A stretch of 64,000 nt of DNA from Paraspadella gotoi (GCA_051294375.1 CM119263.1:27034631-27098630); one strand, 5' to 3'. Numbered from the stretch's first letter, positions 1 through 12,850 are shown. The notes: a model not told the origin generated them from the sequence alone. Program-made: numbers and translations.

Positions 1-230
1 TTTAATTCATATTTATTTTCAAAAAGAAGTTTAGAGCGCGATCTCAGCAATGAACAGTTATGATCACATATTTCGTTCAAATATTTACCTTTTCTTCTCC
101 AGAAAAATCCTTAACTTCAAAACTCAATTCTCCCGCGACTTCCCTGAAAAGAGTTTGTTAAATCAAGCTAAACAATTGTAATAATTTACACGATAAGCGT
201 ATTTATCCATTAAAGCCTCAAATTCGCGTC

Positions 231-2823
231 TCATCCTAACCTTCGTTTGTCTTTTGTTCTCTTTTCGTTCGATCGCGAAGTCTCTGCGAAATGACGATCT
301 GAGATTGTAGAGGTCGCGTCGACGCTCGATTCTTTCTCCATCGTTCCTTGTTTGTCTTTTGTCCAAATCTCAACCGTATCCCTCTGTCGGATGTCGACCG
401 AACTATCCGCTTTTCTATTTTGAATGCCGTCGTATTTATCGCGTTCCCTTGTTCGTTTTTCGACGTAATTCGGGTCTTTCGTTTCAGCGTCCGACGTTTC
501 AACATGATCCTTTTTCCGTGGGGCGTCTTTAATACCGCCGCTAGGTTGATCTAGCGTAAAACCGACGCAGTCTTGACGACTATCTCTCTTCTCACGTATC
601 ACGGTGTAGTTGATATCTTCTACTTCACGAACAAATTCTTCGTTATCATTGTGACGAGCGTCGCCCTGTAGCGCTATGGCCCCTTCACCAACCAACGATT
701 CCAAAATGGCGCGACGAACGGGCGTCTTACGGCGAACAGGCGGCGTCTGGCGACGAACCGGCGGCGTCCTACGACGAACTGGCGGCGTCGGTTTTGTCGT
801 TGACGCCGATTCCGAGACGATCGATTCTCTCGACGAAAAATCTTCGTTTTTGATGAGCGTTCGATTCGTCTCGGTAGTAGTCGTCGTCGTCGTTGTGGTA
901 TTCCCAGTCGCCATTGAAACGGCTAACGTCGAGTCGGATGTCTTTTGTTTTCTCTCCGCCGATGTCACTACCGATCCAGTATCGATTAAGCGACAAGTGG
1001 CTTCCGATTCGGTTTTAATCCCGGCTACGCCCAGATTTTCAAGAGTCTCGTCGCCGTCGCCGACATCAAACGTCGCCAACGCTTTCGACGCCGCGGCTGA
1101 CCCTGCCTCCAACGACGCCGTAACAACTTCCGTAGACGAATCGACGGTGCCGTCCTCATCCTCGAAGGATTCCCCGGCGTCATCGACGTCGTCCTCGCGA
1201 AACTGCGGAACGGCGACCATCTGAACTCGCGCTGGCGGCGACAGACGAAGATGGAATTCGATCTTGGAGACGATCTCGGAGCGACGCTCCACGGCCGCCT
1301 CCACCGTCAGCGTCTCCACGGGTTCCGTCACCTCGACGGGGATTCGCTGGAGGAAGTGGAGATGTTAGAATTCCCGATGAGTAGTGAAGTTGGATGTGGT
1401 GGAGATAAAGAAAAACAATCGGATTTTACTATGCATTTTACCATGTATTAAAAATTGTCCCCTTAAATTCTTCCTTATTTCAAAATACATATGACGTGCA
1501 TCTCAAGTTGTTACTGACTCAATAGTAACCGTGTCGAAGAATGAAGTAGGTGACGCACTATAGAGCTGATCATATTATTTTTTACATTTATAATTACTCT
1601 TTATTTATCAGACCACTTAATGTAATCTAAACCAATACTTAAGATGTACATAAGTAAATTTTTTATCTTTCCTACAAATTAATATCATTGATTCGATACC
1701 GACTTGATTAATTTATCATTTAATCTATCCGCTGCCCCGACCTTCTCTTCCTTTCGACCAAACTTTCCGCTTCGCGCCAAAATTGGCGCCATTTTGATTT
1801 CCTCCGTCGGCGTCGAATCTCGCGACGACGACGCCAGCGCCTCTAGCGTCGAAGGCGTCGAGGATCTCCGGACGGACGAAAACTCGATGGACGAGGGCGG
1901 GTCAGTCGAAGGAGGAGCCGGGGCGTGGCGGACGGTTTGGCAGGACGCCATGTTGGAAGGCGGCGATGGAAAGGAGCAGTTGAACCGAGTCGAGGACGAA
2001 CTCGAGCGAGAAGGCGTCGATGGAGAGAGAGACGAGAAAGAATTGGAAAATGTCAAGGGCGAAGTGAAGGATGTCGAGGGCGAAGTGAAGGATGTCGAGG
2101 GCGAAGTCGAGACACGCCCAGAACTCTTCGTTCGCGATCGATTAAGATTTTTATTCGTCGGCGAAAGTTTCGGGAGAGGGACGGACGATGTCGCTTCGAA
2201 CGTGGGAGCGATCGAAGAAGCGATCGAAGGAGCGATCGTAGGAGCGATCGAAGGAGCGATGGAGGGAGCGATTTCGATCCTCTTTTCGTCGTCGTGGTTG
2301 ATGTGATTGTTGTTGTTTGTCAAGACCTTTAAGTCAACCTCCTCGCTTTCTTCTTTCTTTTCTTCTTCTTCATCTTCGGGCAAATCCACGACGCATTCGT
2401 ACACGTACTGACGCCACATTGTTTTTCGGGGGGGGGGAACAGGGTCACGTGATCGATATGATCCTCGTTTTTTTTGCTTTTATATTTTTTTTTGTGATAA
2501 TTTATTCGTTTTTCAACGACGAAAATAATCGTTAGTCGTTCGATCGAGAATCAAATTACATTTCAGAAATGAGAAAAAAAAAATCACTCAGGTGACTATT
2601 TTGAAGTCTAGGTGATTATTTTTTTGGTGATTTTCGAGTGATTTACATTTTCGACTTTGCGAAGATCGATCCCGCTCAGGTTTCGCCTCAAACCAGCCGC
2701 TTATTCGATTCGTTTTTTAAGCCATACGTTAAATTGTTTTTTAAAAATACCTTTTTTTTTTCGTTTTAATGGCCGACAAGTTGTTTCGGTCACTCTCTCG
2801 ATCTCTCTTTTTTACAGATCCTT

Positions 2824-2892
<69 letters not shown>

Positions 2893-5800
2893 TTTAGTGA
2901 TCCCTCCCCCCTTTCCACGCCTAAAATTTAATGAGTCCACCAGTGGCGCGATTGTAAATACAGAAAACAGAAAAAATGAAACAGCGTTATTCAGTTTGTT
3001 TTCGTTATTTTTCGTTTGTTTTTTTTAGTTTTTTTTGGCTTATCTTACTGTTTATAACAATAAAACCTAAAAATAAAAGCCAATAACTCTCTTTCCCCAA
3101 AAACCGAGAACAACCGATTCTCTGTTTCTTTATATTTCTGGTTTTAGTTTTTGACTTTTTTGTTGTTGGTCACTTTTTTTATTTTTTATTTTTATTTATT
3201 TCATTCCATTTTTTTTTAGTTTTGATTCGTTTTTAAAATTTTTTGTTGTGTCATCTTATAAACCAGGTCTCGATTCAAAACGAAAAAAAAAATCTCTTTT
3301 TTCTCTTTCTTTTTTTTGAGATAGAGAGAGAAATAGTTGGGGAAGAGAAGGAGGGGAGAGGAGAACGATACGGAGAAGAAGAAGTCGATTAATTGATAAA
3401 AAGGGTAAGTGGGAAAGAAGGAAGAAAAGGGAAGAGGAAGAGGAAAAAGAAGGGGGGAAGTATGAGGGAGAGATGGAGAGAGGAGTGGCCGTGACAAGGA
3501 AGAACGAACGGGAGAGAGAGAGGGAGAGGGGAGAAGGAGGAGAATGATAGAATTGAAGGAGAGGCGGAGAGGAGAGGAGGGTAGGGGAGAAAGGAAGGGG
3601 AGAGAGTGGAGGAGAGGGGAGAGAGGGGAGGGAGTGGTGAGAAAGGAGGGGAGAGAGTGGAGGGTAGGGGAGAAAGGAAGGGGAGAGAGTGGAAGGAGAG
3701 GGGAGAGAGGGGAGGGAGAGTGAGAAAGGAAGGGGAGAGAGTGGAGGGTAGGGGAGAAAGGAAGGGGAGAGAGTGGAGGAGATGAGAGAAAGGAAGGGGA
3801 GAAATGGAGGAGATGAGAGAAAGGAAGGGGAGAAAGTGGAGGCAGAGGGGAGAAAGGAAGGGGAGAGAGTGGAGGAGAGGGGAGAAAGGAAGGGAGAGAA
3901 TGGAAGAGAGGGGAGAAAGGAAGGAGAGAAAGTGGAGGGAGAGGGGAGAAAGGAAGGGGAGAGAGTGGAGGAGAGGGGAGAAATGAAGGGGAGAGAAATG
4001 GAAGAAGAGGGAGAAAGGAAGGGGAGAGAGTGGAGGGTAGGGGAAGACACATCGTGAAGGTTTAACCAATCGGTCCAGTTAATGTTTGGGTCTGCGAAAA
4101 AGTAGGGTTCGAAGGATATTTGGAACAGAATTTAGGAGACAAATGGAACTTACTTAGAAGTCAGCCCCATAGCAAGTCAGCCCCTCAGCCTGCAGTCCCT
4201 CAGCCCTGCAGACCTTTAGTTCAATTCCTCAATATAAACTTTTTAACTCCAGTTTCCTGGGAAAAAAAATTCTCCTTCATAAAAGTCTGAAGTCGAGAAG
4301 AAACTCGCGAACGACGTAGTAAACACTTCAACTCTTTGACTGGCCTAAGATTAGCCCAAGATTTACGGGAGATTGGCTAGAGATTCGTTTAAGATTGGCC
4401 TCAACTCGAAAATAAGACGAAATACTTTCCAGGAGTCTTAGGTGATGATTCGCATTGATTTTTTAGTATTTAAGTATCAAAGTGTAAAAAGTAAAAACAT
4501 GAAAGAAAAAAAAATAAACTATTACAAAAAATTAAATAAATACCTAAATCCGAACAAACAAATTGTGCTTACTCTTGTTTGTCAATTTAATTTGAAACTA
4601 ACGAGCGCATGATTTGTTTGTTTGTCTGTTTGTCCTTGTCCAATCCACTTGGCGCGTCGAAGAGGTTAATGAAGACAAGTCGGTCCTTGTCGTTCGGGAC
4701 ATAAAACTCGACGGGAAAATTCGACTCAAACGAAATCGAAGTTCATGAATCAACGAAGAAAACAGTTACAGTTAAACCTCCCTATTCGACTGGACCTATT
4801 CGCGATTTGAGACGATTTTTATCCAGATTTTTTGAGGGGAAAAAAACAGTAATATCGAAAACTGAAACACGTAATAATATAAATTAACAGTAAATTTTTG
4901 ACCTAATATTATTTAGCATCATTTCTTCAAATTAAAAGGCGTCACGTTCGTCCATTACATCCCCTCATCGTCCTACATAGCGCGGAATAACATCCGGGGA
5001 AACTGACAAAAAAATCTAAATCGTCCAAAGATGAATCGAGTCGACGAGAAACGAAATCGGACAAAAGACAGAAGAGCATCAATTTCTCCCGGTTTACATT
5101 TTTTTTTACAATCGGGAATTCTCAGTGATCGGTTTGTCTCTGTCGCTTAGTAGCTTTGTAAAAATGGCCTAACTTAATCAATGATTGATTTGTCGGTTTT
5201 GAAAAAATAACAGCGATAATATTTCGTCTCGCAAGGACGTCATCAAGTCAGTTAGAAACGATGCGAGTTAAATTTTCTAAAGATGACAGCCACTAAAAAT
5301 TTTCGGGGATAATTAAAAAAAAAAAACACTTAGAAGCTAATATTTCGACTGACTTTAAGTTAAAATTTAAGTTAAGATTTCGACTCACTTTGTTTTCCTT
5401 TTCGTGATCTTCAATCTTCTCGTCGTCGCCGCATCCTCCTCCTCCTTCTAACCTTTGTTCTTCTTCTCTCCCACCTGCTCCTCCTCCTCCCCCTCCTCCT
5501 CCTCCTCCGCCTCCGCCTCCGCCTCCGCCTCCGCCTCCGCCTCCCAAAAACCATTCCGCCCGGATTTCCTCCATCCTCCGATCTCTCGACGGCGATTGCT
5601 CTTGCTGAAGTTGCTGTGTCAACTGCAGTTGCTGCATTCGCTCCAACTTTTCTTGTCGTAGAAAACGATCCTGAAGTAGTTGCTCCTGTTGCTGCAGCCG
5701 AATTTGCTGCTCCTGGTTTTGTTTACGCAGCGATTGAAGCAACATTTCTTTTTCTTCACGTTCCCCGAATTGATCTCCGTAATCCTCGAGCCGGTCGCGC

Positions 5801-7317
5801 TCTCTTTGAGGGCTGAGGGCGTGCACCCCGCGAGGCACGTCGTCCACGAGTCGGTCACGATCGGGCCTAAAGAGCCCGCGCGGCGCATTGCTCCATTCCA
5901 TTGCCGATTGTTTGGGTCGATCTTCGTCAGTCTCGTCTTTACGTCGTTGTTGTTGTCGTTGTTCGACTGGATCGCCTGGGTATTCCCTGCTGGGGCTGAG
6001 GGCGTGGAGGCCTCGGGGGACATCGTCGACAATCCACTCGGTCAGCACCTGAAGGAAACTTTTAAGGCATTATTGATGAATCGATTAAATTCATCTTTTT
6101 CAATCCTTTTTCCTTTTTTTTCTGAAAATGGTACTACTATGGCAACGGGGGGACATGTGTGATGCCTGGGGTGTGAGGCATTGATCCTCCTTACCCGACC
6201 TGACCTTTGAACTTTGCCTTACCCTTTCAACTCCTACTCCGGTTTTCCTTTCTCTCACTCCTCCAAAGTGAAGTTCTCCCGTCTTGACTGCATCCAGCGC
6301 CATCCCAGTCTGCGTTCGAATCCCGTCGATGGTGGACGGACGTCGCACGACGGTTTCGTCCGTCGTGAAAGCATACCGGGCGTCGCCGGCCCCGGACGAG
6401 CCATTGCGGGACTCCTTGGGCCACAGAGACATGGAAGCCTTTTTAGGAGGTTCACCGGCGCCTGGACTCGAGAGGCGAGAAGAGATCGGGGACTCCGTGG
6501 CGCCGAATGCGCCGATTCCAGCACCGGCGCCGCGTGACGGTTCCAGCAAAGGACTTGGCGAGCGCGCGTCGTCGACGCCGCCTCGAAGATGCTTCGGCAA
6601 GAGAGACTTGGAGAGCCGACGACCCGATTGGCTTCCTGTCGGACTCGAGATTCTGCCCGTCTCTCCCAAAGGACTTGAGATTCTGCACGTCTCTACAAAG
6701 GGACTCGAAACTGTTCCAACATCTCCCGACGGACTGCTGCCTCTTCGTTTTGGCATGGCACGCGACCCCGGTGTCGGATCTGAAACTCCATCAACGGAAG
6801 AGCGCCGCGCGGATTTGTGAACGAAAAGAAGCCGGTTTGGGTCGATGGTTTCGCGATAAAAGGAGTCGACTTCTTCGATGGAAAGTCTCGAGATTGGCGA
6901 CTCTGGAGGATCTCTAAAGTTTGTCGTCGTCTTTGTGGTCGTCATCGTCGTCGTCGTCAATAACAACTCATCCAATCGTCGTTGCGGCGTCTTTAATTCT
7001 TCCTCGTCCTTCGCCCCCGCCGACAACTTTGACGGCGGACTCGACTTGTGATTCTTGCTTCGCTTCGGTAGCGACTTCTTCAGCCACGCGGGCTTCGGCG
7101 GCGGCGTCGGCTTCTCGCCCGACAAAGGCGACGCCGGGGGCGGAGAAGTCGGCTTCTCGAGAGGCTCGTCCATTGGGGTCGAAGAAGAGTCGTGGATGGA
7201 GGAGGATGTCGCGGGAAAGTCGATCCCGGCATCGCTCGTCGAGTCCTGTCGGCGGAAAGACGCCTTCCAGGTGGCGCCGAGGAAGATCGGGCAGCTGGCG
7301 TCGTCGAGGAAGGTGGC

Positions 7318-7403
<86 letters not shown>

Positions 7404-8601
7404 ATTTGAAACTATAAATCCTTGAAAACCTTGAAACCGGTGGTCAACAATCCGAACTCACCTCTCCGCTCCTCAAGATCTCGAATCGCCCTCGCGTCTT
7501 CCTTCGATGGGGTTGGACTCACGACGGAAACTCGATTCGGTTTCAACGCCGGATTCATCGACGGCGCCGTCTCCGTGGCGCCGGCGTCGTCGTTTGATAT
7601 TGCGGCGCAGTTTTCCAAGGTGCCGTCTTCTGCGGCGCTAATGGTTCCAGACTTGTGGGATTTATGTTTGTTGTTGTCGTTGTCGTCGTCTTTGTCGAGA
7701 TGTTCGAAGAGTCGATCGTAAATGGAACTTTTTCGAATCTTTGCTTCGATTCCATCGGAATTAGATTCCATGTTTTGCTTGTCCTTTAATTTTGAAAATG
7801 AGGGACGAGATGGAAAAATAAAGTGAGTTGACAACAGTTTACGATAGTTAAATACACATTTCATTGTGGTTTATTTCAACTGTTATTGAAATAGTTTCGT
7901 CCTTAAGAAGATAAACAGATTAATTAGATTTTAAAAGAAAGCAATACTAGTAAAAGCAATCGCCAGAATCAACCCCAAAACTAACTTTGAACGGGAGGCG
8001 TTTGTGGAATCGTGTCAGGTCTTCTTCCTCTTCGTCTTCGTCGTTGCCACGAGCTACGACGATCGTCGTGAAGTCCGTGGCTGATCTTTGCGGCGAACGA
8101 GGTTCTTCGTCGTAAGAAGACACAAGCGAGGAACTGATCTTTTTTACGTCGTCCTCGTGCGTCGTCGCTGTTGTAGTCGTTGTTGTTGTTCGAGTCTCAT
8201 CTTCGCGGACAACAAAGTTTTCCTGGTCGTCGTTGTGATCGCCATCTTTGATTACGATCTCCGTAGATTCGTCCTCTTCCGTTTCTTCGTCCTCCTCCAA
8301 AATCGTCTCGTGCAGCAAATCCCTGAAAGAAAACAAAACAAAACTTTTTTGGCGACAAAAATAAAAAAAAACAAAAGGACATAGACATACTAAAAAAATG
8401 AATGTGAAATGAGAAAACAAAGAGGGAAGAAACCATTTAGACGCTTGAAAAGACAGTGATTTAAAATTTAAGTATAACCGATGACCGATCGCTTTTCTAT
8501 CGATACGAAACACATCCTTTCTCGATGTGTTTTTAGAAACATAAAATTTCAAAAAGAGAGGCGGCGAGACGTCAGCTGCGAGAGAGAGAGAGAGAGAGGA
8601 G

Positions 8602-8673
<72 letters not shown>

Positions 8674-10487
8674 TAGAGACGTGCCGAGGAGAGAGTCGAA
8701 AGTGCGATGAGATTCAAATATTTGTTTACTTTTTAGGGGGGGGAGATGGGGTCGAGGTTGTTGATTGTGTCGAAATTTAACAGAAAAAAATTATCGGAAA
8801 CGCTGCACTTTTGTTTTTGGCATTTGATTATCTAAAAAAAATAAACTTATTACAAATCTGAACAAAAAAATTTTTTCAATTTTTTAAAAGACAATATAAA
8901 AAATTGAATTTACAACTCTGTTTTTTTTAACCAAATTTCAATTAAGTTAACAAAAAGTTAGACGAATTTTTCGTATAGGAATCTTTAACATCGGCCGCCC
9001 GCGCTTTGTTTACATGATCAAGAAGTTGTGTTTACCTCTCCAATCTCTCGGTAGATATCCTGAGTAGAGGCGTCGCGTAATACGTTATTTCACCGCGAGA
9101 TGGCGCGCCGTGATCCCGAGGCCTAATCACGTGATCGTTATCCAGGCTGGCGGCGTCGATGGTCGGCGGCGGCGTCGTTGGCGGCGTCATCGGCAGATCC
9201 AAATCGGGTTCGTAGTCGTCGTCATCTGATGAGAAAAGAAAAGGAAAAGGAGAGAGTTAATCTGTCTTCGATTTTTTATTTAGGCTTTGACTTTGAATTT
9301 GACCTTGACCTAAAAATTTACCTAGATTTTGGATTCAGTGGAGAGTCTTTGAAGGTTATGAATTATATTTCCGATGACCATAATCATATTATAAATTTAT
9401 TTTCATATTGCTGTTCTGATTTTTACATCGAATAGACAAATGTGCTTGTCATTCTAACCTCAATTTCGTAAAGTTCTGACGTAATTTTTTATAGGAAATA
9501 TATCTGGAAAGAGTATAGCAAAATGTCACATAGATATTGTGTTCTGATCTGAAGAAAAGGAATACATAGTTAACGGCGGGTTACTTCTTTTTGAATAAAT
9601 GAAATAACAATTCGCTTTTATTAAATCGAAAAAAATAAAATTCGGTTAATTTTATAGCAAATTAATTGCTAAATTTGGCGGAAATAAAAAAACTTTCTTG
9701 CAGAAAGTAAAGGCAGGAATTACTTCGACCTGATAACGATTTAATTCGACAACGATTTTAGTTTTAATTAAATATTAAAATTAAAATGGTTGTCCGAATC
9801 TCATAACACAACGAATCGAAAGAATTTTCCAAATTACAAACTGAAAAAATAATATATTCCGGTAACAGGTATGGTGGCCCACCATACCCTTTCAAAATTA
9901 TACACGAAATACGGTAGCTTGTATTTTGAAACTGATATATCCATTATCCAATTTAAAAAAATTATAAAATTACCGTAAATGACGAGTCGAAGATCTTGAC
10001 TTGACATCGCAGCAGTCGAGTTCGTGATGGAAAACTCGGAGTCCATTTCGAAAAAATCAGCGCGCCCTTCCAACCCCGAGTCATCTTCCGACGCTAGAGA
10101 CGATCGCGCCGCGTCCGACGCCATCGCCACCAAATGCGACTCCTTTGACGTCACGCCATCGTCCGGGCGTAGTTCGTTTTCGATCGTGACGTCTTCGATC
10201 GGTTGTGACGCGACGCCAACCGTTTCCGGCGACGCCGTTTTCGTTAGCGGAGCGTCGTGGCTTGATTGCAACGTAGCGTGAAGATCTTCGGACGATTGTG
10301 AAATCGTGAAATCGACTGCCCCGGATGACGTGACGTCGTTTGTTTTTGAGATCTGTACAGATGTCGCTCCGGTGGAGGCCAACTTTTCGTCGATACACGT
10401 GACCTTTATTTTATCGTCGTCACTGTCGTCTTTTTCGTCGTCGTCGTCATTCGCGCGATCGACTTGAGATTCGACGTTGAGATCCAT
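231..10487 (-). CDS. Large disordered, repeat-rich protein (~1,620 aa), unknown function, 8 exons
   Basis: I do not recognise the family. Eight minus-strand exons join with consistent phases: 10487-9974, 9225-9036, 8322-7986, 7783-7462, 7316-6259, 6048-5389, 2407-1742 and 1346-231. Each has GT/AG boundaries. The start is the ATG at 10487 (MDLNVESQVD). The N-terminal exon is acidic and Ser/Thr-rich. Exon 2 holds a Pro/Thr stretch followed by the ordered-looking GEITYYATPLLRISTERLER. Exon 5 has polyproline (PPPKPAWLKK) and Ser-Pro repeats. Exon 6 repeats DDVPRG[LV]HALSP twice, then has a Gln-rich helix and ~24 consecutive glycines. Exon 7 has IAPS repeats. Exon 8 has four TPPVRR[RQK] repeats. 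This pattern fits a cytoskeletal or signalling scaffold, but that is inference. A separate start at ATG 2419 is possible for the last two exons. Near 230 another frame stays open to 163, so the exact C-terminus is uncertain. Confidence 0.6.
2827..2887. repeat. (TC)n microsatellite inside intron 6 of the large gene
   Basis: An almost perfect CT dinucleotide run of ~60 bp lies within the 3-kb intron between exons 6 and 7. On the transcribed minus strand it reads GA. Confidence 0.95.
3322..4052. repeat. ~730-bp polypurine minisatellite
   Basis: The plus strand is almost purely A/G. It is built of imperfect ~30-bp units of the type GGGGAGAGAGTGGAGGAGAGG / GGGGAGAAAGGAAGG. The long open frames across it are composition artefacts. 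It lies inside the large intron 6 (2408-5388) of the minus-strand gene. Confidence 0.9.
4053..5388. other. Remainder of intron 6; no gene seen
   Basis: AT-rich sequence between the polypurine array and exon 6. It holds a short CAGCCC/CTGCAG-rich repeat near 4160-4220 and poly-A runs. I see no exon with splice sites here. Confidence 0.5.
7321..7400. repeat. (GA)n microsatellite abutting an exon acceptor
   Basis: About 40 GA units on plus, reading as (CT)n on the coding minus strand. The tract ends 3 bases before the exon starting at 7316 (CTCTCCAG then CCACC). It therefore occupies the position of the polypyrimidine tract for this splice acceptor. Confidence 0.9.
8580..8671. repeat. (GA)n microsatellite in intron 2
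   Basis: Imperfect GA dinucleotide run of ~90 bp between exons 2 and 3 of the large minus-strand gene. Confidence 0.9.
9226..9973. other. Intron 1 of the large gene
   Basis: AT-rich sequence bounded by a GT donor (exon end 9974) and an AG acceptor (exon start 9225) on the minus strand. No additional exon was recognised. Confidence 0.5.
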
Positions 10488-10732
10488 CCGGACGAAACCA
10501 ACTCGAATCCTTCGAAGTCCAAATAAAAAAAAAAGATTCGCCGACGCCTTCTTTTTATTTTTAGACTCTAATGAAGTTTGGAAATTTTGTTTGTTTGTTT
10601 ATTTACTTGTTTTCGTTCCAATCTCGCAGCAGCAGCAGGAGCAGCAGCGTCAGCGTCAGCATTCGACGTCAACATTTGAGATTCTTCACTGTCGAGAAAG
10701 AACACGTTTTAGATTTAAAGATACACAACGAG

Positions 10733-10885
10733 AGAGAGAGAGAGTGAGTGAGATAGTGTGTCGAAGAGGGAAGGGAGGGAGAGAAAGAGAAAGACGGGAG
10801 GGTGATAGAGGAAGAGAGAGAGACGAGGAAGAGAGAGAGAGAGAGAGAAGAGAGAGAGAGAAGGAGAGAGATAGAAGAGAGAGAT
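10733..10885. repeat. GA-rich low-complexity tract upstream of the large gene
   Basis: GAGAGA runs interrupted by AAG/GGA. It sits ~250 bp upstream of the ATG at 10487, in the likely 5' UTR or promoter side. Confidence 0.85.
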
Positions 10886-10984
10886 TGGGTTCGGAGGTCC
10901 TCACTAGTGGCATTAAACAGACGTCTACTCGAACCACGCCAAAAAAATAATGTCAGGATGTCAGCATTTAAGGTTAAGGTTTAA

Positions 10985-12300
10985 TGTTAGCGAGTAAAAT
11001 TAAGTTAAGTTCGGTATTAGTTTATAATTCTAAGTAGAATGGATTAAAGTTGAAAGTTTATGGGCTTAAAAAAATCAAAAAGCAGGGTGCCTTTTGGATG
11101 AGAGAGTCAACCTTTTGTTATTATTACAAAGGGTTTTCTCGCCGCTTGTCTATTAATTTTCTTTAGATAAAAAACGCAAGATCAAACTTGTTTAGAGACT
11201 TGATAGAAAGGTTACCAGACTTGACTCAGGAAGACAAGCGGTCATGCCTCTGACCTTTATGATATCAGGGGATAAAATCTGGTTTAAGGCCCTTCTAGGT
11301 CAAGTGCCGCGAGAGAAAAAAAAATTGTTCAATCTAATCATTAAAGATAAACAAATACGTTTTCACAGATCAAATTAGTTTTTTAATAAGTCACTTTGAG
11401 AGAGAATACGGCAAAGTTTGTTTTTGTTTACAACAACAAAGTTTATTTGTGCTTTAAACGGGCATGTATTTCGACTCGTTTTTTCGAGTCTTCATCATCG
11501 CAATGTTAAGTTTAATTTTTTTTTTTCAGCTATGTAATCCTACTATACAGTCCACTGAAAACGTTGTGTGTGCTAAGAGTGAGCTGGCAATAATCTAAAC
11601 CCTCTCAGAAAATCGCCGAAGGAAATTGTTGAAAGCCATTTCGGTGATTAATGAAGAACGGAGAGAGAGCGAGTCTTGTCGGACACGAGAGAGAGCGAGT
11701 CATTTCGGGACACGCGAATCGGTGCCGGGACCGAGTCGCCGACTCACGGAATCCGAAAACTTTTTTTCTGATTGGCCCTTGCCGGAAAATCTGTGAAATA
11801 TGACTTTAATTTTTTATTTCAACAAATGGGCGTAAAAACAATTTGAAAAACCAAGGTGAGAAAATTTAGAACACCGTCCACTTCCAATTATTCTAATATA
11901 TTGCATATTAATATTTATTTTATAATTAATAAAATAATTATAATATTAAAATAATAATGAGAGTCAAATAAATTTGATGAACGTGAAATCAACGGTTTGT
12001 TTTTTGGCTTTTTTCCAGCGAAAATTGCTTTAGTTCAATTAAGTACAAACTAAACTTTAAAATTAATTTAATTCAACTTTAAATTTGGGATTTTGTTTTC
12101 CTTGAATGTCGACGTCCAAGTTGCGCATCCTATAAAAGTCATTAAATGGATTAATTTTAGGAATTTATTAAAATTAAACTTGTAATTCAAATAGGATTAT
12201 TTCATAATCATAACAGTGTGATTTGTTTTTTTTTAATGATTTAATGAAGGTCTCACCTCAGTTGAGACAACACGCCATCTCTAAACGACGCGTAATTCAT
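10985..12300. other. Intergenic AT-rich stretch with minor repeats
   Basis: No coding exon recognised. It contains a short stem-loop motif at 11461-11500 resembling a degenerate hammerhead core. It also has two copies of a GAGAGAGCGAGTC-type repeat near 11660-11715 and a GC-rich patch at 11713-11755. Confidence 0.5.
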
Positions 12301-12334
12301 TTTCCCGTCTCTTCGCTTACTCACGCATCGTCTC

Positions 12335-12850
12335 ATTTTTCAAAAAGACGCCAATCGATTCGCGTGGGTAATTCCCTCGTTGTCACAAGAGAACCGGCCC
12401 ATTTCTTTTGGACAATTTCTCAAGACATTTGTCCAGCGTGTCCTTGATGCCCTTCTGTCCAATATCAGACCACGCGATGGATCGCAATCTGATCTCTCCT
12501 TACGCTGGTCATCATCTCGCGATAACATTGACGGATTTAGAATCACATTTGTTGTAGTGCGTAATGCCTTACATTGTCGCAAAGGAGCCATGATTTTTTG
12601 GGACAAAACTTAGACACTTGTCTAAGAGACGGGCTTTATTCCACTCTCTTTGTCCAGACAAACTCCGCGGATGAACGACGCGAAAGATCTCTGCCGCTGG
12701 TTTCTTTTTGCAACGCATTTGCGAATCTCAAATTCGCAATTGCGACTGTTGTGCGTTATGCCTTCGTTATCGCAAACTTGGCGAAATGGATTTCGTTGGG
12801 AACAAAACTTAAAGACATTTCTCCAAAACATCCTTGATTCCGTATCGGAG
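12335..12850 (-). pseudogene. Degenerate tandem Kazal-type protease-inhibitor repeats
   Basis: Three diverged ~150-250-bp units lie in tandem. On the minus strand the best (12.62-12.83 kb) encodes a Kazal pattern: Cys-x9-Cys, then DNEGITHNSRN, Cys-x6-Cys. A second unit (12.36-12.43 kb) begins CPKEMGRFSCDNEGITH but meets a stop before its distal cysteines. The middle unit keeps GITHYNKC-like coding out of frame. Kazal domains are secreted serine-protease inhibitor folds, also found in agrin and follistatin. The breaks mean either a decayed gene or consensus indel errors, since the neighbouring USP exons are also indel-ridden. No signal peptide exon was found. Confidence 0.45.

Noticed and set aside
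676-1224. Long plus-strand frame opposite exon 8 of the large gene
   Set aside because: It is the antisense shadow of a CpG-rich exon. The minus frame is longer and has a supported acceptor.
3216-4069. Long Ser/Pro/Leu-rich open frames on minus and Glu/Arg/Gly-rich ones on plus
   Set aside because: They arise from the polypurine minisatellite. All frames stay open and there is no codon or splice context.
9120-9135. ATCACGTGAT as an E-box regulatory site
   Set aside because: It lies inside coding exon 2 of the large gene and is likely incidental.
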